Shown here in pieces: positions 1 to 5,122 of a stretch of DNA of 5,122 nucleotides (its first letter is position 1; every line of letters starts with the position of its first letter). The position numbers were made by a program, and so were the translations under genes. Under the pieces are notes generated by a model. That model was not told the DNA's origin. It worked only from the letters and a program-made list of their open reading frames with translations, and ran no database searches. Location of the stretch: assembly GCA_016873595.1 (NCBI GenBank), contig VGWZ01000147.1, positions 1 through 5,122 of the forward strand. The letters are read 5' to 3'. Source of the stretch: Nitrospira sp. Lineage in GTDB: Bacteria > Nitrospirota > Thermodesulfovibrionia > Thermodesulfovibrionales > SM23-35.

Positions 1-683
1 AGTCGCCTCAAGAGATTTCTGATAAGGATATGGAATTCAAGGTCGAGAGTTAGATGTCCGTTGTAGAGGATACGAGTGGGAGTAAGGAAAGACAGTGAAA
101 GATATGAGTGACGAGATGAAAGTGAGAGATAAGAGAGAGATGGTTGAGAAAGGAATTGAATTGCAAACGACTTCAGGGTTTTTGCATCAGAATCATAGAT
201 CGTTTCATATGCCTTTACACTATCATCTAACATCTTTACACTTTTCACTGTCTTTAATTCATATTTGGCTTTGCCTTTCCCGATCCCGATTCTTCCAAGT
301 TCATCAAATGTGTAAATAAAATAAGGGAGATAGTCTATCGCCCTGCCGATCAAGGTTAATCCAAATCGTATTTCGTCTCCGGTTTTATAACCTCTTCTTT
401 TTTCCATTGGTGGTTCAATGACAAAAGGATGGGGTGCTGACGTATACTTCCTCATTATTTTTGTATCTGAAGGTGGAGGTGTCTCAAAAACATATGAATA
501 AACACATTTTTCTTTGAGAAGGCAGTCAATACATTCTTTGTCTCTTATGGCGCAGACAACACGCTTAAAGGCGTACCCAAACCCTCCCCTCAGGGTTGAG
601 CCTTTGTATGAGGGAAGAATAATAATGTCAATAGGGCTCAATGTCAGGTTAAACTTACTATACTTGATTTCTCCTTGTATCAG
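1..683 (-). CDS. cas6: Cas6 family CRISPR precursor-RNA endoribonuclease, 3' end cut by window edge
   Basis: Cas6 proteins are RAMP-fold, metal-independent endoribonucleases that cut CRISPR precursor RNA inside each repeat to give mature guides. The frame, with codons at plus positions 3-5, 6-8 and so on, is open from a TAA at 687-689 to the window edge, about 227 codons. Numbering from the CTG at 681-683, it shows the family hallmarks: LPSYKGSTLRGGFGYAFKR (23-41), cysteines 44, 51, 54 and 60, FETPPPSDTKIMRKY (66-80), PHPFVIEPP (84-92), LIGRAIDYLPYFIYTFDELG (111-130), GIGKGKAKYEL (133-143), FLTPTRI (199-205) and FHILIRNLLRR (217-227). These match my memory of the COG5551/PF10040 family. The C-terminal part, which normally carries the final glycine-rich GxGK-type strand, is outside the window. 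No ATG, GTG or TTG lies at the expected N-terminus, so the start is uncertain; CTG 683 is the best guess and TTG 641 the alternative. The gene follows accA by 49 bases on the same strand. Family call is strong; activity and subtype cannot be judged. Confidence 0.9.
   Translation of the reverse strand, partial: MIQGEIKYSKFNLTLSPIDIIILPSYKGSTLRGGFGYAFKRVVCAIRDKECIDCLLKEKCVYSYVFETPPPSDTKIMRKYTSAPHPFVIEPPMEKRRGYKTGDEIRFGLTLIGRAIDYLPYFIYTFDELGRIGIGKGKAKYELKTVKSVKMLDDSVKAYETIYDSDAKTLKSFAIQFLSQPSLSYLSLSSRHSYLSLSFLTPTRILYNGHLTLDLEFHILIRNLLRR
90..134 (-). repeat. Imperfect duplication encoding SYLSLS twice in Cas6
   Basis: The plus strand from about 86 to 155 is strongly purine-rich (GA-rich). On the coding strand, codons at 134-117 and 107-90 both read Ser-Tyr-Leu-Ser-Leu-Ser, separated by Ser-Arg-His. 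The DNA copies (tct tat ctc tca ctt tca and tca tat ctt tca ctg tct) differ at several positions, so this is an old or convergent repeat and not a fresh slip. It keeps the reading frame and lies just before the conserved FLTPTRI strand. Confidence 0.45.
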
Positions 684-694
684 CTTTTACCCTT
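671..694 (-). promoter_or_regulatory. Candidate ribosome binding site and non-canonical start of cas6
   Basis: On the minus strand AAGGG (694-690) lies six bases before an in-frame CTG (683-681), a normal Shine-Dalgarno spacing. This start would give a protein beginning MIQGEIKYSKF, a typical length of lead-in before the conserved first beta strand. A second, better Shine-Dalgarno, AAGGAG (676-671), is followed two bases later by in-frame ATC (668-666), which is too close for standard initiation. No ATG or GTG occurs in any minus-strand frame between here and the end of accA. The sites are directly visible; which one is used is inference. Confidence 0.35.
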
Positions 695-715
695 ATTTTT
701 ATTTAAGACCTCTCT

Positions 716-721
716 ATTATA
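716..721 (-). promoter_or_regulatory. Possible -10 element (TATAAT) ahead of cas6
   Basis: The minus strand has a perfect TATAAT hexamer 12 bases after the accA stop codon, in the 49-base accA-cas6 gap. It is placed to start a transcript about 20-30 bases before the candidate cas6 start. No good -35 box sits at 16-18 bases: the hexamer at 17-base spacing is GAAGGA, and a TTGAGG lies 22 bases away, too far. The gap is AT-rich, so a chance match is quite possible. Confidence 0.25.
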
Positions 722-732
722 AAAAGCGCCAG

Positions 733-1710
733 TTAAGCTCCTTCCTCAAAGATTCCTATTTTTCTGAGACGTTTGTATCGTTCCTCTATAAGTTTTCCAG
801 GGGTCTTTGTTTTAAGCTCCTCAAGAGCGTTTACAATGGTTTCTGATATCTTCTTTGCTGTCCCCTCTGGATCTCTGTGTGCTCCTCCCAGGGGTTCAAG
901 AATAATCTCATCTATTATCTTGAAACTCAGGAGATCCTGGGCGGTCAGTTTGAGAGCGTTTGCTGCCCTTGAAAAGTCTTCAGTGCCAAGATGACCATCC
1001 TTTTTCCAGAGTATTGCTGCACATCCCTCAGGTGATATTACAGAATAGATTGAATACTCAAGCATATATACTCGGTCTGCAACACTAATCGCGAGGGCTC
1101 CTCCGCTTCCACCTTCTCCAATGACTATAGAGATTATTGGTATCCTGAGCTTTGACATTTCCATCAGGTTTACTGCAATGGCTTCAGCCTGACCTCGTTC
1201 TTCTGCGCCAATACCAGGATATGCACCAGGTGTGTCGATGAAGGTGATTACAGGTCTTTTAAATTTCTCTGCAAGTTTCATCAGCCTGAGTGCCTTTCTG
1301 TATCCCTCTGGATGGGGCTGTCCAAAATTACGGGATATCCTTTCCTTGGTTCCCCGCCCTTTCTGGTGGCCTATGATCATGACAGGGACATCGTTTATTT
1401 TTGCGACACCACCAACAATTGAGGGGTCATCAGAGAACCTCCTGTCGCCATGTAATTCAATAAAATCAGTTGCAATCAAGTTTATGTAGTCAAGTGTATA
1501 AGGTCTGTCAGGATGTCGTGCAACGAGTGTCTTCTGCCAGGGTGTGAGCGTTGAAAAGATTTCAGAACGGAGTTCTTTTGTCTTTTTTTCGAGTTTTTTT
1601 ATCTCACCGGATATATTAATTTCCTTCCCATCTGATATGCGCTTGAGTTCCTCTATCTTAAGCTCAAGCTCTTCTATAGGTTTTTCGAATTCAAGATAAT
1701 ATTTGATCAT
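733..1710 (-). CDS. accA: Acetyl-CoA carboxylase carboxyltransferase subunit alpha
   Basis: AccA pairs with AccD to form the carboxyltransferase of bacterial acetyl-CoA carboxylase. The enzyme moves CO2 from carboxybiotin on AccB to acetyl-CoA, giving malonyl-CoA for fatty acid synthesis in the cytoplasm. The 325-residue product has the usual family length of about 315-325. An N-terminal charged helical region (about 8-50) comes first, then the crotonase-like core: RHPDRP (65-70), FIELHGDR (83-90), GHQKGR (114-119), FIDTPGAYPG (157-166), GEGGSGGALA (198-207, oxyanion-type glycine loop) and SPEGCAAILW (226-235). There is no zinc-finger segment, as expected since that belongs to AccD. The ATG at 1710 overlaps the dnaE stop by four bases, and the N-terminus aligns with the family without extension. 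No close Shine-Dalgarno precedes it, so translation probably depends on ribosomes finishing dnaE. The gene looks complete and intact. Confidence 0.98.
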   Translation of the reverse strand: MIKYYLEFEKPIEELELKIEELKRISDGKEINISGEIKKLEKKTKELRSEIFSTLTPWQKTLVARHPDRPYTLDYINLIATDFIELHGDRRFSDDPSIVGGVAKINDVPVMIIGHQKGRGTKERISRNFGQPHPEGYRKALRLMKLAEKFKRPVITFIDTPGAYPGIGAEERGQAEAIAVNLMEMSKLRIPIISIVIGEGGSGGALAISVADRVYMLEYSIYSVISPEGCAAILWKKDGHLGTEDFSRAANALKLTAQDLLSFKIIDEIILEPLGGAHRDPEGTAKKISETIVNALEELKTKTPGKLIEERYKRLRKIGIFEEGA

Positions 1711-1730
1711 GAGAATGTGACCGCTCCCTT
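1707..1730 (-). promoter_or_regulatory. dnaE-accA ATGA overlap, probable translational coupling site
   Basis: The accA ATG (1710-1708) and the dnaE TGA (1709-1707) share bases in ATGA. The only Shine-Dalgarno-like run upstream is AAGGGAG at 1730-1724, which leaves 13 bases to the ATG, longer than usual. The arrangement favours stop-start reinitiation, which would tie AccA synthesis to DnaE synthesis. The overlap is seen directly; coupling is inferred. Confidence 0.6.
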
Positions 1731-4700
1731 CCCGACTATTTCTTCTATCCTATGTACGGTCTCGCTGTCAGGTGATATCTTTATCCCTGTCGCAATTAAT
1801 GCTACAGCGTCTTTAAGGAATATCCTCAAATAAAGAGAATAGTCACCTTTGCTGTTCGACAGTAGAGATCTTATCATCTTAAGGTTTATGCTTTCAGACA
1901 AAGGATACCTGAGGTTAATCTCGACCCTATAGTTATTTTCAGGCTCGTCTAACCTTGATATTTCTGAGGAGACAATTTTTATTCCTTTTTCAGTTTTATC
2001 CATGGTCCCTTTTATAAGGAGTAATGTATCTTTTTGGAGGAGATGCAGGTTGTTTCTATAAAGTTGAGGGAAGATAATAACCTCTATGCTCCCGTCAGCG
2101 TCTTCAAGTGTGCAATATGCCATGATCTCGGCTTTTGACTTTGTATATATCTTTTTTATGTTTCTGAGTATTCCACCTATCTGGACCTCTTCTCCATCAG
2201 GGATTTCCTCAAGTTCAGAAGTCTTTTTCGTATGAATCATTTCGAGCTGTCTACTGTATTTTGTGAGTGGATGACCGGTTATATAAAAACCAAGAGCCTC
2301 TTTCTCATGTTTGAGGAGTTCAGATTCATCCCATTCTTTACCACTTTCTGCGGGTTTTTCTTGTGCGTCGCCAAAAATACTTTGCTGGCCAGACACTTTT
2401 GCTCTGATGCTTCCATTGACCATCTTGCTCATAAGCTCTATTGCTCCGGCCCTTGTTGTACCGATTGAATCAAAGGCCCCTGCTTTCACAAGACCCTCTA
2501 TAACCTTTTTGTTCACCTTCCTTGTATCTACTCTTTCGAGAAAATTTGCCACTGAGATAAAGGGGCCGTCCGTGTTTCTTGATTCGAGGATAGACTCAAT
2601 TGCAGCTGATCCAACCCCTTTAACTGCCTCAAGGCCAAAACGTACCGAGTTCCCAATCACCTTGAATTCTTTCCCGGACAAATTTATATCAGGGGGAAGT
2701 ATCGCGATCCCCATCTCACGGCACTCATTTATTGATTTCACTATCTTGTCAGTATTGTCCATATCAGAACTCAGGGTAGCAGCCATAAACTCAACGGGGT
2801 AGTGTTCTTTTAAATAAGCAGTATGATAGGCAAGGTATGCGTATGCAGCTGAATGCGACTTATTAAACCCATATTCTGCAAAGAACGCCATCAAATCAAA
2901 AATCTTTGTTGCTTTCTTTTCCGATATTCCGTTTGCCCGGGCACCCTGAATAAAAGATTCTTTTAGTTTCTCCATCTCTTCCGGTCGTTTCTTGCCCATA
3001 GCCTTTCTCAGGATATCAGCCTGCCCCATAGTGAAATTTGCGAGCTTGTTCGCGATGCTCATGACCTGCTCCTGGTAAAGGATAATGCCGTATGTCTCAT
3101 CCAGGATTTCTTTTAACTGTGGGAGCTCATATTTCACAGGCGTCTGACCTTTTTTCCTTTTTATAAAATCGTCTATCATGCCGCTCCCTATAGGGCCAGG
3201 TCTGTAAAGAGCAACAATTGCGATGAGGTCCTCAAATCTGTTTGGGGACATCTTTATAAGGAGGTCTCTCATGCCCGCACTTTCAAGCTGGAAGATACCT
3301 GTGGTCTGTCCGGAACTGAGAAGTTCGTATGTCTTTTTGTCTTCGAAAGAGATATCTTTGAGCAATAAATTTTTACCATTACCCTTGATATACTTCAATG
3401 TTTTGTCTATTACGGTGAGGGTCTTGAGCCCTAAAAAGTCGAATTTTAATAGACCGATTTTTTCTATAGCGCCCATGTCAAATTGGGTTATAATGCTCTC
3501 ATCAGATGGATTTTTATAAAGAGGTGTATAATCGGTGAGAGGTTCTGGAGAGATGACGACTCCAGCAGCATGAGTTGATGCATGCCTGCAGAGACCCTCA
3601 AGACGTATGGCAATATCTATCAATTCTTTTATCCTCGGGTTAGTATCGTAAAGAGCTTTTAGTTGTGGTTCAACCTTCAGTGTCTCCTCAATCGTGATGT
3701 TGGGTGTATTGGGTACCAGCTTTGCTATTCTGTCTACCTCAGCATAAGGGAAATCAAGTGCCCTGCCCACGTCTCTGATTGCTGCCTTTGCAGCCATTGT
3801 GCCAAATGTAATGATCTGTGCGACATGATCTTTCCCATATTTTCCAGTAACGTATGAGATAACCTCTGACCTCCTGTCTTTGCAGAAGTCCACGTCAATG
3901 TCAGGCATGCTCACCCTTTCCGGGTTAAGAAAACGCTCAAAAAGGAGAGTATATTTCACAGGGTCAATATCTGTGATGCCAAGGCAGTATGATACAAGAC
4001 TTCCTGCTGCAGAGCCTCTTCCCGGGCCAACAGGAATCCCTTTCTTCTTTGCATAGCTTATAAAATCCCACACGATGAGGAAGCATGATGCGTAGCCTAT
4101 CTTTCTTATTATATCGAGCTCTCTTTTGAGTCTTTCTGCATAAATTGGTTTTGGCTCCAAACCAAATTTTTGATACAGTCCGTCAAAGGCGAGTGTATTG
4201 AGGAGTGCATCCTGCGACTGCCCATTCTCGAGTGTATATATTGGAAGCAGGGTTTCACCTAACTTAAATTCAACATTACATCTCTCTGCAATTGCCCTTG
4301 TGTTCAGGATTGCCTCAGGAATATCTTTAAATGCATTCTTCATCTCTTCAGGTGATTTGAAATAGAAACCATCTGAGTTAAAATGAAGACGGTTTTTGTC
4401 CTTTATTGTCTTCCCTGTCTGGATGCAAAGCAAAATATCGTGTGCCCTTGTATCTTCTTTCCTCATGTAGTGGCAATCGTTTGTCGCGACCACACCAATA
4501 TGGAGTTCTCTTGCAAGTTCGACAAGCATCCTGTTTACTTTTTCCTGCTCGGAAAGACCATTATCCTGTATCTCTATATAAAAATTTTCCGTACCTAAAA
4601 CATGTTTGTATTCAAGTGCCTTCTCCTTTGCTTTATCAATCATTCCCCTCTGTAAATAATAAGGAACTTCTCCTTTAAGGCATGAGGTAAGTCCGATTAA

Positions 4701-5108
4701 GCCCCCACTATATTGTGTGAGGAGATCCACATCTATTCTCGGTTTATAGTAGAACCCTTCGGTATATGCCTTTGTGACAAGTGAGACAAGGTTTCTATAT
4801 CCACTGTTGTCTTTCGCAAGTAAAATAAAGTGGAATGATGCCTCTTCTACATCAGAAGCGTTTCTCTTCTCGAAGCGTGACCCGGGTGCGATATAGACTT
4901 CACAGCCGATTATCGGTTTAAGACCTGCTTTGGTCGCGCGCCGGTAAAAATCTACCACACCAAAGAGATTCCCGTGATCTGTGATTGCCACTGCAGGCAT
5001 CTTATACGCGACAGCCTGTTCGACAAGCTCTTTTATCCTTATCGCCCCATCGAGAAGACTGTATTCTGTATGCAGATGGAGTGGCACATAGTCTGAATGT
5101 GGATGCAT
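1707..5108 (-). CDS. dnaE: DNA polymerase III alpha subunit, DnaE type
   Basis: DnaE is the catalytic subunit of the replicative DNA polymerase. The 1133-residue product is close to the usual length (E. coli 1160). Order of parts: PHP domain (about 7-280) with HLHTEYSLLDG (11-21), TDHG (43-46), GCEVY (68-72) and ATNDCHY (208-214); polymerase palm, thumb and fingers (about 285-800) with PVGPGRGSAAGSLVSY (359-374), catalytic PDIDVDF (402-408, D403 and D405) and KFDFLGL (555-561, D557 as third acidic residue); GIFQLES (604-610); YQEQVM (678-683); GFNKSHSAAYA (747-757); a helix-hairpin-helix region around AVKGVGSAAI (828-837); a beta-clamp-binding motif QQSIF (908-912); and an OB fold (about 972-1050) followed by a short C-terminal domain. 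The ATG at 5108 is well fixed, because an in-frame TAA lies three codons upstream (5118-5120) and HLH sits at the usual distance from the start. Only 14 upstream bases are visible and no Shine-Dalgarno is seen. It overlaps accA by four bases. Confidence 0.99.
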   Translation of the reverse strand: MHPHSDYVPLHLHTEYSLLDGAIRIKELVEQAVAYKMPAVAITDHGNLFGVVDFYRRATKAGLKPIIGCEVYIAPGSRFEKRNASDVEEASFHFILLAKDNSGYRNLVSLVTKAYTEGFYYKPRIDVDLLTQYSGGLIGLTSCLKGEVPYYLQRGMIDKAKEKALEYKHVLGTENFYIEIQDNGLSEQEKVNRMLVELARELHIGVVATNDCHYMRKEDTRAHDILLCIQTGKTIKDKNRLHFNSDGFYFKSPEEMKNAFKDIPEAILNTRAIAERCNVEFKLGETLLPIYTLENGQSQDALLNTLAFDGLYQKFGLEPKPIYAERLKRELDIIRKIGYASCFLIVWDFISYAKKKGIPVGPGRGSAAGSLVSYCLGITDIDPVKYTLLFERFLNPERVSMPDIDVDFCKDRRSEVISYVTGKYGKDHVAQIITFGTMAAKAAIRDVGRALDFPYAEVDRIAKLVPNTPNITIEETLKVEPQLKALYDTNPRIKELIDIAIRLEGLCRHASTHAAGVVISPEPLTDYTPLYKNPSDESIITQFDMGAIEKIGLLKFDFLGLKTLTVIDKTLKYIKGNGKNLLLKDISFEDKKTYELLSSGQTTGIFQLESAGMRDLLIKMSPNRFEDLIAIVALYRPGPIGSGMIDDFIKRKKGQTPVKYELPQLKEILDETYGIILYQEQVMSIANKLANFTMGQADILRKAMGKKRPEEMEKLKESFIQGARANGISEKKATKIFDLMAFFAEYGFNKSHSAAYAYLAYHTAYLKEHYPVEFMAATLSSDMDNTDKIVKSINECREMGIAILPPDINLSGKEFKVIGNSVRFGLEAVKGVGSAAIESILESRNTDGPFISVANFLERVDTRKVNKKVIEGLVKAGAFDSIGTTRAGAIELMSKMVNGSIRAKVSGQQSIFGDAQEKPAESGKEWDESELLKHEKEALGFYITGHPLTKYSRQLEMIHTKKTSELEEIPDGEEVQIGGILRNIKKIYTKSKAEIMAYCTLEDADGSIEVIIFPQLYRNNLHLLQKDTLLLIKGTMDKTEKGIKIVSSEISRLDEPENNYRVEINLRYPLSESINLKMIRSLLSNSKGDYSLYLRIFLKDAVALIATGIKISPDSETVHRIEEIVGKGAVTFS

Positions 5109-5122
5109 AGTGAAATATTAAC

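Noticed and set aside
95..319. Plus-strand open frame of 74 codons
   Set aside because: It is antisense to the cas6 frame, which carries strong family motifs. Its translation shows no recognisable domain and reflects the GA-rich tract.
580..597. Perfect 6-bp inverted repeat AACCCT / AGGGTT with a 6-base loop
   Set aside because: It has no T-run on either side and encodes the conserved STLRGG part of Cas6, so a terminator or operator role is not supported.
1..683. Calling the cas6 frame a pseudogene
   Set aside because: The frame is open for all 227 visible codons and every expected motif is intact. The missing standard start alone is not enough, and the C-terminus cannot be seen.
1..732. 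CRISPR repeat-spacer array near cas6
   Set aside because: No regularly spaced direct repeats of 25-40 bases were seen. The only repetition is the short imperfect SYLSLS coding repeat.
514..846. Plus-strand open frame of 110 codons spanning the cas6 start and accA end
   Set aside because: It is antisense to two recognised genes, has no known motif, and its Leu/Tyr/Phe-rich tail is the complement of an AT-rich gap and accA codons.
2311..2802. Plus-strand open frame of 163 codons inside dnaE
   Set aside because: It lies fully antisense to well-conserved dnaE sequence and has no recognisable domain.

Overview
The window holds three genes, all on the minus strand and transcribed right to left: dnaE (DNA polymerase III alpha subunit), accA (acetyl-CoA carboxylase carboxyltransferase alpha subunit) and the 5' part of a cas6-family CRISPR RNA endoribonuclease gene, which runs off the left edge. 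No convincing gene lies on the plus strand. No tRNA, rRNA, insertion sequence or CRISPR repeat array was seen.

Layout by plus coordinates. 5109-5122 is a 14-base upstream remnant with an in-frame stop just ahead of dnaE. 1707-5108 is a full-length dnaE with PHP, polymerase, HhH, clamp-binding and OB regions. Its stop overlaps the accA start by four bases (ATGA). 733-1710 is a full-length accA. 684-732 is a 49-base gap with no terminator hairpin, but with a perfect TATAAT hexamer. 1-683 is an open frame with no stop, encoding about 227 residues of a Cas6 protein of the COG5551/PF10040 type; its C-terminus lies outside the window. This frame is easy to miss because it has no ATG or GTG start and no stop in the window.

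The organism is a bacterium with moderately low GC. The dnaE-accA order is an old bacterial arrangement, also found in E. coli. The Cas6 resembles, from memory, those of Nitrospirota (Thermodesulfovibrio-like) and deltaproteobacterial lineages. This taxonomic guess is weak and rests on protein flavour only.

DnaE and AccA link replication and the first committed step of fatty acid synthesis, and probably share a transcript with coupled translation. Cas6 would process CRISPR precursor RNA. Its close position behind accA on the same strand suggests either read-through from the housekeeping operon or its own promoter in the short gap. The main points for follow-up are the hidden cas6 gene, its missing canonical start codon, and whatever CRISPR-related genes lie to the left of the window.
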